DNA of 10,000 nucleotides from Chrysomallon squamiferum (GCA_012295275.1 CM022676.1:10386086-10396085); one strand, 5' to 3'. Shown: positions 1-7,757, counted from the first letter of the stretch. The notes: generated from the letters alone by a model not told the origin. Made by a program: numbers and translations.

Positions 1-19
1 ATATCCATGCGTGCATGTG

Positions 20-23
<4 letters not shown>

Positions 24-100
<77 letters not shown>

Positions 101-111
101 CACACACACAC
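24..111. repeat. Compound microsatellite (CT)n then (CA)n
   Basis: An uninterrupted CT run covers about 24-97. After a short ATA junction, a short AC run covers 100-111. The CT part gives one strand a pure polypyrimidine character. No gene abuts it. It is the first of four arrays in the window that join CT to CA in the same relative order. Confidence 0.97.
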
Positions 112-397
112 GCTATTTATTTGTATTTATTTTATTAAAAGTAAATGTGTCATAATTATGTTAATGTATTAAAACAAATTGTTGTGGTGCTGGTTTTTTG
201 TTAATCACGGGATCAGGAAAATTATTATTATTACATTATATATATACAAAATTTTCTTCAAATATATTATTTATTTTAATTGTTCTATTTTTAATTTTTG
301 TTGTTCATTCTTTTAATTTACACAGCAATTTTCAACTTTCAATATAAAGGTCTGAACTGTTTGTGTATATATGTGTCTTTGAATTTTTGTATCTTTA
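112..397. other. AT-rich spacer, no gene seen
   Basis: The stretch is T- and A-rich with small runs of ATT (221-232) and TA (237-245). Stops are frequent in all frames. I see no splice-site pair, RNA gene or transposon end. A short open frame from 298 runs on into the repeats beyond 398 and is mostly their translation. Confidence 0.7.
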
Positions 398-490
398 TGT
401 ATGTTTGTACGTATGTATGTATGTGTGTGTATGTATATATATATAAATATACACAATACATACATATACAGATACATACATACATACATA
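398..490. repeat. Imperfect inverted repeat of TATG / CATA units
   Basis: The left part (398-444) is built from ATGT, GTAT and TATA units. The right part (446-490) is built from their complements, ATAC, ACAT and CATA. The two halves could fold into an imperfect AT-rich hairpin. Complementarity follows from tetranucleotide repeats on opposite strands, so this may be two merged microsatellites rather than a designed structure. Confidence 0.75.
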
Positions 491-531
491 AATATACATA
501 TATAAATATACGTGCATACATGGCACATGAT

Positions 532-532
532 G

Positions 533-578
<46 letters not shown>
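532..578. repeat. (AAT)n microsatellite
   Basis: About 15 AAT units follow TGATGAT. Translations give poly-Asn on the plus strand and poly-Tyr or poly-Ile on the minus strand. Those frames are repeat artefacts. Confidence 0.97.
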
Positions 579-581
<3 letters not shown>

Positions 582-610
582 TTAGTAATTTTAATAAAAT
601 TAGTAATTTT
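578..610. repeat. 18 bp-spaced duplicate of AAAATTAGTAATTTT
   Basis: The 15 bp AAAATTAGTAATTTT occurs at 578-592 and again at 596-610, separated by AAT. It sits directly after the AAT array, so it may be a local slippage product. Confidence 0.85.
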
Positions 611-722
611 AAAAAGCAAGGATAAAAAAAAAAGAAAAAAAGGAGTAATAATAACCATTTCATGATAACAAAATCAAAAACCAAACATGGAAGCCAAGCG
701 TGTTTTCTGAAGACAAAAGTAT

Positions 723-741
723 TGTCAGTGTTGTACTGACA
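723..741. other. Short perfect hairpin (7 bp stem, 5 nt loop)
   Basis: TGTCAGT (723-729) pairs with ACTGACA (735-741) around GTTGT. There is no following T run, so it is not a terminator-like structure. A stem this short can arise by chance. Confidence 0.5.
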
Positions 742-849
742 GACAGATGTGTTTACAATCGTCCTTATCACAATACGTTAAATGTTACCAGCTTCGGAGC
801 ACTTCGGGACAAGTGGCGTCTACGGACGATGTTTCCCGAAACCTCTTTT

Positions 850-856
850 TATAAAG
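850..856 (+). promoter_or_regulatory. TATA-box-like motif TATAAAG
   Basis: TATAAAGG follows a CTCTTTT tract in one of the few CpG-containing segments. It matches a eukaryotic TATA box well, but such matches are frequent in AT-rich DNA. No downstream gene is identified. Confidence 0.2.
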
Positions 857-1002
857 GCATGTTCACACCAAACGATTATATTACGTTGATAAAGAGGTCG
901 CTCGCTAAAGGTGAATTCACGCTAGATAGTTGTATCTTTTTTTTTTTAAAGAAACTGAATAAAGGTGAAAATTATTGTACGCCGATAAAGAAAGAAGATT
1001 GA

Positions 1003-1166
1003 ACGTACTTACAAATAGATTCACACAATTACAGACAAACAGAGGTACGTATATATACACACATGCATATATACGTAAGTACGTACATATGTGTAATAAA
1101 CACAGATATACATACCCCCTTACCAGAATAAGTATCAAGGACTCCCATATACAGATAAACAACAAG
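1003..1166. other. AT-rich spacer with alternating TA/CA/TG steps
   Basis: The segment has many TACGTA, TATATACA and CATATG words but no clean tandem array. An AATAAA hexamer is at 1095-1100, and the long A tract starts 67 bp after it. No gene is seen. Confidence 0.55.

Positions 1167-1201
<35 letters not shown>
1167..1201. repeat. Poly(A) tract, 35 bases
   Basis: An uninterrupted A run follows ACAACAAG and is followed by GAGATGC. It could be a plain homopolymer or the tail of a retroposed sequence. The 9-mer ATGCATATA occurs both upstream (1063-1071) and just after the tract (1205-1213). That is compatible with a target-site duplication but is low-complexity. Confidence 0.9.
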
Positions 1202-1204
<3 letters not shown>

Positions 1205-1308
1205 ATGCATATACAAAGAAACAAACATTCACATTCATTTACACAAAAATAGGTTGCTTATAAATCAAATTATATATAAGCAATTAAATTGCTTATTGAC
1301 ACTTATTC

Positions 1309-1396
1309 TGCAAGCTATTAATGCAAATTTTAAAAACATCCTCTCCTCTTTTTAAAATGAAATTAAACTTGCATTAAGTCTAAGTCTTATTAAGAT
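1309..1396. repeat. Hairpin-forming repeat unit, copy 1
   Basis: This is the first of two direct copies of about 90 bp. Inside it, TTAATGCAA (1318-1326) plus ATTTTAAAAA (1327-1336) are complementary to TTTTTAAAAT (1349-1358) and TTGCATTAA (1369-1377). The loop is the pyrimidine-rich CATCCTCTCCTC. The only large defect is a 10 nt bulge on the right arm (1359-1368). The layout resembles a small foldback or MITE-like element, but no element family is recognised. Confidence 0.85.
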
Positions 1397-1421
1397 ATTG
1401 ATTATATATTAATATGTATTA

Positions 1422-1511
1422 TGCAAGTTATTAATGCAAATTTAAAAAATATATATATCCCTCTTTTTAAGCTGAAATTAAACTTGCATTAAGTCTAGGG
1501 CTTATTTAGAT
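1422..1511. repeat. Hairpin-forming repeat unit, copy 2
   Basis: This is a direct copy of 1309-1396, offset by about 113 bp. It shares TGCAAG, TATTAATGCAAATTT, CCTCTTTTTAA, GAAATTAAACTTGCATTAAG and CTTATT. The loop side has diverged to an ATATATAT run, so this copy has a weaker inner stem than copy 1. The 25 bp between the copies is AT-only apart from two G (1400 and 1415). Confidence 0.88.
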
Positions 1512-1536
1512 CTGGGTGGTCTGTGCCAAACTGATA

Positions 1537-1740
1537 ACAGATGACGTCTGCTTTTCTTTGACTTTTGATTAACGTAAACATCTTCATTTCGCGGCGTCTG
1601 GCGGGAAAAAGCGCGTCACGTGTTAAATCTGGCGGGAACATTTTGTTGCTGCAGTCTCCGGAGACTCGATTGTTCGTTTCTGTGTTTACATAAAGAGCCG
1701 ACAACTCCTGAGTTTGAAAACAGCGCCTGGGGACTGGTTA
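1537..1740. promoter_or_regulatory. Candidate promoter or CpG-bearing control region
   Basis: Within AT-rich DNA this segment has a sudden cluster of CpGs and recognised factor motifs. These are TGACGTCT (1542-1549, one base from the CRE palindrome), TTTCGCGG (1587-1594), TCTGGCGGGAA (1597-1607), CACGTG (1617-1622) and a second TCTGGCGGGAA (1628-1638). The GCGGGAAA at 1602-1609 matches the E2F consensus TTTSSCGC read on the minus strand. E2F, CREB and E-box sites together are typical of growth- and replication-linked promoters in animals. No first exon is established on either side. Open frames crossing it (1495-1704 minus, 1620-1931 plus) show no recognisable domain. Confidence 0.4.
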
Positions 1741-1954
1741 GAACCTTTTGTGTTTTGGGATTTTTTTCTTCTACTCTTTTATTTTTTTTATTTTTATTTT
1801 TTTCTTTCTTTACCGTGCTAATTTCTTTTTTCTTTTCCTTTCTTTTCTTTGTTTCTTTGCTTTTTATTTTTATTATTAATTTGATTTATTTATTTGTTTT
1901 ACTTTTATACTGTTTTAAACTGGGTTATTGATCGTCTGTGTTTTTGTCTAACAT
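1741..1954. other. T-rich pyrimidine tract, no gene seen
   Basis: Long runs of TTTC, TTTA and T8-like blocks dominate. They produce Phe/Leu-rich pseudo-translations on the plus strand. The composition would suit an intronic polypyrimidine environment, but no convincing acceptor-exon pair follows. Confidence 0.6.
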
Positions 1955-1964
1955 TTTATTTATT

Positions 1965-2046
<82 letters not shown>

Positions 2047-2077
2047 ATAGTAGTAGTAGTAGTAGTAATAGTAGTAT
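1955..2077. repeat. Compound (ATTT)n-(ATT)n-(AGT)n microsatellite
   Basis: ATTT units (about 1955-1974) pass into ATT units (to about 2012). These pass abruptly into AGT units (about 2013-2077), with two AAT-type interruptions near 2046 and 2068. The ordered one-base changes of unit (ATTT to ATT to AGT) fit expansion of a mutated unit. Open frames here are Leu- and Val-repeat artefacts. Confidence 0.95.
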
Positions 2078-2765
<688 letters not shown>

Positions 2766-3227
2766 CAAAATAACAACAACACTACAACAATAACAATAAC
2801 AATAATAAAGATTATGATGATGATGATTCTACTACTACTACTACTACTACTACTAATAATAATAATAATGATGATGATGATAATAAGGAAGATGATAACG
2901 ACCTTGACAACTGCAACATCATCAACAGCAAGAATAATAATGATGATGATGATGATTCTAGCAGTGGCAGTAGTAGTAGTAATAACGACAACAATAAGAA
3001 TAATCATAATAATGAATATAATGATGACGACGATGGCAACAACAACAGTAACAACAATAATAATAATAATAGCAGTAGCAGTAGCAGTAGTAGTAGTAGT
3101 AGTTGTTGTATTAGTAGTAATAATAACGACATTAATGACAACGACAACAACGACGACAAGTAGTAGTAGTAGTGAAACGACATTAATGACAACGACAACT
3201 ACAACAAAGACGACGACAACTGTCTCA
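2766..3227. repeat. Phase-coherent trinucleotide repeat mosaic
   Basis: Blocks of AAC, AAT, GAT, ACT, AGT, AGC and ACG units follow one another, including (GAT)n near 2815-2828, (CTA)n near 2829-2854, (AAT)n near 3056-3070 and (AGT)n near 3084-3103. Because the units nearly keep one three-base register, a plus frame stays open from 2589 to 3233 with Thr, Ile, Met, Leu and Val repeats. Its repeat part is low-complexity and has no domain, so I treat it as a repeat. Confidence 0.9.
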
Positions 3228-3231
3228 GACT

Positions 3232-3425
3232 AACTGGAGCAACATAATCCGCGTCAAGTTAATCACCGTAATTAATCTATGACTCATAATAATGACTCAG
3301 CGTGTATAGACTTGTGGACAAAGGATTTCGATTCGCCGCGGTGATGCGATAGTGAGGTTTTGTTCTCGTGTCAAACGCGAATATTCGAGATGTCTCCATT
3401 TTGCTAATTAGGCTGGATCATATAC

Positions 3426-3426
<1 letters not shown>
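3232..3426. promoter_or_regulatory. Complex segment with paired AP-1-type motifs
   Basis: Between a repeat mosaic and an A-rich tract lies non-repetitive DNA with CpGs. It contains TGACTCA at 3280-3286 and again at 3293-3299 (the latter as TGACTCAGC, an AP-1/Maf-type extension). TTCGATTCGCCGCGG follows near 3328. TGACTCA is the established AP-1 (bZIP) consensus. The segment could be an enhancer, or the body of a retroposed element whose tail is the following A tract. No gene is seen. Confidence 0.3.
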
Positions 3427-3470
<44 letters not shown>

Positions 3471-3660
3471 AAATGAAAAGAAAAAAAAAAAAAAATGAAA
3501 AGAAAAAAAAAAAAAAAAAATAAAAAAAAAAAAAAAAAAATAAAATAAAATAAAATAAAATAAAATAAAATAAAATGAAAAGAAAAAGAAAGAAAAATAA
3601 ACGAAAGGAAAAAGAAAAATAATAATTAAAAAATAAAATAAAATAAAATAAAATGAAAAA
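3427..3660. repeat. Long A-rich tract with (A)n and (AAAAT)n blocks
   Basis: A pure run of about 42 A (3427-3468) is followed by A-runs broken by AAAATG and AAAAG. Then come TAAAA units (about 3541-3576) and, after a mixed A-rich stretch, further TAAAA units (about 3631-3655). Minus-strand frames are poly-Phe artefacts. The order, a pure A run followed by A-rich pentamers, resembles a decayed retroposon tail that spawned microsatellites. Confidence 0.93.
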
Positions 3661-3859
3661 ACACGTTTGAATTTTGGAGATAAGAGACGTTTTAAAGCAT
3701 GATAGATAATATAATCGATGCTCCATTGCGCAATTATTTTGTGTTTTTTTTTCTCGTTCCAGCCCATGTTCTGTAAGTGGTTTAATAAAAAATATATGTG
3801 CTGTTCCATCTGAGGACTTGTGTGTGTGTTTGTATTTGTATATGTGTGATGTGTATTAA

Positions 3860-3860
<1 letters not shown>
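3661..3860. other. Short unique spacer, no gene supported
   Basis: The segment is mixed AT-rich DNA. It has a polypyrimidine tract ending TTCCAG at 3762 and a donor-like GTAAGT at 3773-3778. The 3' half turns GT-rich toward the GT/GA array. Confidence 0.5.

Positions 3861-3934
<74 letters not shown>
3861..3934. repeat. Compound (GT)n then (AG)n microsatellite
   Basis: A short GT run (3861-3872) joins about 31 AG units (3873-3934) without a spacer. Read on the minus strand it is CT followed by AC, the same order as the array at 24-111. Confidence 0.97.
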
Positions 3935-3936
<2 letters not shown>

Positions 3937-3979
3937 TATGTATGTGTGTGTGAGTGTAAGCGTGCGTTTGTACTATAAT

Positions 3980-3982
<3 letters not shown>

Positions 3983-4047
<65 letters not shown>

Positions 4048-4070
4048 GTCTGTCTGTCTATCTATCTATA
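3983..4070. repeat. (ATCT)n tetranucleotide array with TGTC interruption
   Basis: About 22 TATC units are broken near 4046-4058 by three consecutive TGTC units, then return to TATC. The clustered variant units suggest that one A-to-G change was copied by slippage. Confidence 0.96.
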
Positions 4071-4071
4071 T

Positions 4072-4740
4072 CGGTTTGACCTTCATTTCTATCAGTATCA
4101 ACTATCAGGTAATAAATTAGATATCTAACAGATATAAATTATTACGACTGAGTGCAATACGTATTTTATTACATTTATCTTTTTCTTGAGTGTTGTTTCG
4201 ATATCGTGACAGAACTTGAATGGATAACAAATCTGTCATTTGTACCTTTGAATAACACATGAATCATTTTAATAAGTTTTATTAGGGCTAATAAAAAGAA
4301 ATGAAAAATTATAAATTAAAAGAAAGAAGAAGAAAGAGACATAAGGTGCAGTCCAAAAAAAAATCAATTCAAAGGGGGTGCAGCTAACATGTTATTTTAG
4401 CTCAGATCCGTGGTTATCTTTCTTGTTTTTGTTTTTGTTTTTGTCTTTGTTTTTTTATTTTATTTTATTTTAATTAAATTATTTTAATACGACAGGTTAT
4501 GATTATTCATCATATTAATAGCGCCCCTGTCTTTGAAAATTCTGCAGATCATGAAAATTATATGATACCCCATCACCCCTTTTTGTTTGAAATTGTGGTT
4601 TCGTCCAATAATATGGCAGTGTTACTAATTATAGGGTATCTGTTTTTTTGTCAAATCGTTTAATAAAACAAAAAAAAAAAAACCTAAAAAAATCCCAGAT
4701 TCTGTCAGAAACAAAGGTAAAAAATGTTACCCATATGTAG
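4072..4740. other. AT-rich spacer over 650 bp, no gene seen
   Basis: The stretch is mixed AT-rich DNA. It includes a perfect 20 bp palindrome-like hairpin (4277-4296), a TTTTG/TTTTA pentamer zone (about 4424-4472) and an A run near 4669-4682. GATACCC (4563-4569) and GGGTATC (4634-4640) form a 7 bp inverted pair. The block 4380-4640 has more complex sequence, but I recognise no element or exon in it. Confidence 0.6.
4277..4296. other. Perfect 9 bp inverted repeat, 2 nt loop
   Basis: TTTTATTAG (4277-4285) and CTAATAAAA (4288-4296) are exact reverse complements around GG. The site is AT-rich and isolated, with no gene beside it. Confidence 0.6.
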
Positions 4741-4742
4741 TT

Positions 4743-4944
4743 TTACTACTTCTACTAATCTACTCCTACTACTACTACTACTACTAGTATTATTACTACT
4801 ATTATTACTACTACTAGTATTATTACTACTGTTATTACTATTAATATTATCACTACTACTATTATTACAAAAACTACTACTTTTACTACTGCTGCCACTA
4901 TATTATTGCCACTATAACAACAAACACTAATAACACTAATACTT

Positions 4945-4945
<1 letters not shown>
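4743..4945. repeat. Imperfect (ACT/ATT)n trinucleotide array
   Basis: ACT units alternate with ATT units in a nearly constant three-base register. An exact-but-one 30 bp tandem duplication is inside (4781-4810 and 4811-4840, differing at 4801/4831). The Leu-rich plus frame 4724-4930 is the translation of this array. Confidence 0.93.

Positions 4946-5019
<74 letters not shown>
4946..5019. repeat. (AG)n microsatellite, about 37 units
   Basis: A perfect AG run directly follows the ACT/ATT array. It is succeeded by AACGCGTGTGTC, in which a vestigial GT run may be present. Confidence 0.97.
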
Positions 5020-5021
<2 letters not shown>

Positions 5022-5030
5022 CGTGTGTCA

Positions 5031-5046
5031 TTGGTCTGTTGACCAA
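5031..5046. other. Small perfect hairpin (6 bp stem, 4 nt loop)
   Basis: TTGGTC and GACCAA flank TGTT, immediately downstream of the AG array. It is too short to assign a role. Confidence 0.4.
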
Positions 5047-5221
5047 AACGTTAAAATGATTAAAGATAAATTATTATCGTTTCTGTATGTGATATTTTTG
5101 TATAGGTGGATCGAGTGAATAACCTTTTAATTTGAAATTAATACGTCTTTTGTTATTTCATTATAATTTAAGTACATTTTCTTTGTGTACGATTTGTGTA
5201 TGTGAAACAGAGAGAATTTCA

Positions 5222-5234
5222 AATAATAATAGTA

Positions 5235-5306
<72 letters not shown>
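5222..5306. repeat. (AAT)n microsatellite
   Basis: AAT units with an early AGTAGT interruption near 5231-5236 become a pure run from about 5237 to 5306. Decaying units (AGC, AAC) follow. The minus-strand poly-Tyr frame here is an artefact. Confidence 0.96.
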
Positions 5307-5307
<1 letters not shown>

Positions 5308-5339
5308 ATAATAGCAGTAACAACAATAGCGGTAATAAA

Positions 5340-5896
5340 TTAATTAATTAAAAAATATGAAGCCTAACAGAAATAAGAAATTACACGAAAACAGGATCAA
5401 AGCGAAATTACAGAAGAAGGAAGTAGGAAAGGAATTTTGATTCACTGTTCTTTTAAAATGTTTATAGGAAAATTACTAAAATATTCAAACAAATTCCTGT
5501 TAGGTAACCTATATCTGAAAATTTTACCTCGTGGGCTAACTTCAATATAAGCGTGCATAATTTATGCTAATTACGAAAATGTCAGTGGAGATTAATACGC
5601 GCTATGGGCTAAAACAAAAACATTAAGAGATAATCAATAAACATTCCACCGACTCATCAATCATTGTGTACTTCTATAAATCTGAGGTAATGTATTTAAA
5701 TACCTACCAGGATATTAATCACTATAAATTTTCCGGTTTTTTTTTTTTTTTTTTTTTGTGTTTTCCGGCTTTAAGTTATTCGGTTCGTAAGCGAGTTTGA
5801 ATACATTTCCTGTCTGTGAATAACTTTATTCTAATATTTTTATATTTCTAAAAATAAGGTTTTCCAATTTTTATTTTCTTTCATTCCGTTCAGAAT
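5340..5896. other. Non-repetitive AT-rich spacer, no gene seen
   Basis: The stretch begins with a short TTAA run, then complex DNA with stops in all frames. A 13 bp palindrome GCATAATTTATGC lies at 5555-5567. The octamer TGGGCTAA occurs near 5532 and 5605. A poly(T) insertion lies at 5737-5757. No exon or RNA gene could be supported. Confidence 0.6.
5729..5768. repeat. Poly(T) tract between TTTTCCGG direct repeats
   Basis: TTTTCCGG (5729-5736) is followed by 21 T (5737-5757), then GTG, then TTTTCCGG again (5761-5768). The two octamers could be a target-site duplication around a minimal minus-strand poly(A) insertion, or simple slippage. Confidence 0.7.
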
Positions 5897-6454
<558 letters not shown>

Positions 6455-6490
6455 CGTAAACAAGCTGATTATAATAGTATATTTAATATA

Positions 6491-6524
6491 ATAAATAAAT
6501 AAATAAATAAATAAGTAAATAAAT
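6491..6524. repeat. (AAAT)n microsatellite
   Basis: About eight AAAT-type units occur, one changed to AAGT near 6514. Confidence 0.9.
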
Positions 6525-6873
6525 TAGATTATCTACAAAATTTAATATATAAAGCTAGAAGGAATTACATTTATTGCTTGTCATACCTATTTCCATGTGA
6601 CTCATTATATTGTTTTTATTTAGTGATTAGTTTCCTCTAGAAAATATTACATTATTACTTCCCAGTTTTATAATAATATTTTTCTTGTAAGGAAGAGATC
6701 TGTAATAATTATAATGTCGTAAAGTTTCGTTAAAGGTTAAAGGACTGACAATAATATCGATCCCATTAATCTATTGGACACACTATCGATATAGTAAAAT
6801 ACATGCTTTAACAAAAGGTGGAATTAATTACGCCGACAATACGATGAGTGATCGTTCCTGTTTCTATTTTTAG
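6525..6873. other. Unique AT-rich spacer upstream of the candidate exon
   Basis: This is mixed DNA without arrays. Its end (about 6852-6873) is a pyrimidine-rich stretch finishing CTATTTTTAG, a good splice-acceptor-like sequence. No other gene signal is seen. Confidence 0.5.
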
Positions 6874-6979
6874 AATAACTGCAGACGACAAACAAAACGG
6901 TGCGACAACAAAACGATGGTTAAAAATCGATACGGTTTTATTACCTGGTGAAACAGAACAATTTATAGCGGTAATGTAA
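6874..6979 (+). other. Candidate exon fragment, unknown product
   Basis: After the acceptor-like TTTCTATTTTTAG ending at 6873, one frame (codons from 6875) stays open for 34 codons to TAA at 6977-6979. It begins ITADDKQNGATTKRW and continues with KIDTVLLPGETEQFIAVM. The peptide is compositionally varied, unlike every other open frame here, and the DNA holds several CpGs. A possible donor, GCG|GTAATG at 6970/6971, would make it a 97 nt internal exon; otherwise it could be a terminal exon. I recognise no protein family. An alternative frame of the same DNA is also open for 25 codons, which lowers confidence. Confidence 0.22.
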
Positions 6980-7321
6980 TATCAAACAAATTGTGGAATA
7001 ATCGTGTCCAGTTTCGTGATATTTTTATTCGTTTATTTATTTTGAAGGGTTTTAAGATTGTTGATTGTAGTAGTATGTCTTTGCCACAAAATACGATTAA
7101 AACCGACATTTCCAATTTCCCACCGATATTTTCTTGCCAATTAGGAACTTAATGAAGATTTCAGAAATAATAGCAGACGTTCTGTATTTTTGTGAAAACA
7201 ATATCGATGATGAACAGTATATACTTAATCATGATTATCATATTAATCAAAATAAAATCAGTATAAATTTTGTTTTGATCTATTGGGGAAAAAACTAGAG
7301 CATAGAGATGGGTATTTTGGA

Positions 7322-7324
<3 letters not shown>
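6980..7324. other. Unique AT-rich spacer, no gene seen
   Basis: This is mixed sequence with scattered CpG and several ATCGAT or GATATT words. Short frames are broken by stops. A plus frame beginning at 7283 merges with the following GA array and has no recognisable content. Confidence 0.55.

Positions 7325-7382
<58 letters not shown>
7325..7382. repeat. (GA)n microsatellite, about 29 units
   Basis: A perfect GA run follows GGAGAT and is followed by TTATAAAAC. Its Arg-Glu translation is an artefact. Confidence 0.97.
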
Positions 7383-7386
<4 letters not shown>

Positions 7387-7715
7387 AAAACAACAAAAAT
7401 CCTATCAAATTAATGCTGTAAGAGTAACTTCCCCTGTTCATTGCATTCAAGTACGTCCCTTTCCCATGCAACTGAAAAGACTACTTCACAATAAGTTTAT
7501 ATGACTGACCGCTTTATATCGTGTTTATTGCTGAACTTGACTGCCATTCGTTTTTTTTTTTTTAAATAATTTAAAAATGATATGTCAAGCCCATAAAGTT
7601 AGCAAAGTTAGTTTGAGATATAGCTTCTTACGTAAGATTGATGTCATGATCTAAATGAAATTTTCAAACCATTAATTTTAATGTCAAACTTTATTATTAG
7701 AAAAGAATGGTATTA
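7383..7715. other. Unique AT-rich spacer, no gene seen
   Basis: The stretch includes a T run (7551-7563). It also holds the 12 bp palindrome TCTTACGTAAGA (7626-7637), whose core TTACGTAA is the known PAR-bZIP/E4BP4-type consensus. No exon pair or RNA gene is seen. Confidence 0.5.
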
Positions 7716-7757
7716 AAATATATATATATAAGAAAAAAATCCTGTATGCTTTACAAT

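Larger units (their letters stand above)
700..1002 (+). other. Weak 100-codon open frame, coding status doubtful
   Basis: An ATG at 700 opens a frame to a TGA at 1000-1002. The middle, about residues 32-77, has a mixed, non-repetitive composition and includes the piece DKWRLRTMFPETSFYKG. The 3' part runs through a T tract (FFF) and Lys-rich sequence. I recognise no domain, signal peptide or family motif. The DNA here is richer in CpG than its flanks, so it is complex sequence rather than microsatellite. It could be an exon fragment, a decayed repeat or chance. A TATA-like motif lies inside it, which argues against simple coding use. Confidence 0.15.

Noticed and set aside
313-771. Minus-strand 152-codon frame
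   Set aside because: It is made mainly of the TATG/CATA zone and the AAT array (poly-Ile), with no unique domain.
1063-1213. ATGCATATA duplicates as a target-site duplication of an A-tailed insert
   Set aside because: The 9-mer is low-complexity and TA-rich, and the enclosed segment resembles no retroposon. It is noted only as compatible.
1495-1704. 69-codon minus frame across the promoter-like cluster
   Set aside because: It coincides with CpG-bearing regulatory-type motifs. It has no family resemblance and no splice support, so the motif reading is preferred.
3408-3809. Minus-strand poly-Phe frames
   Set aside because: They are the complement of the A-rich tract. Long Phe runs here come from homopolymer DNA.
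4560-4642. GATACCC / GGGTATC as terminal inverted repeats of a DNA transposon
   Set aside because: Only 7 bp match, no flanking target duplication is visible and no internal element sequence is recognised.
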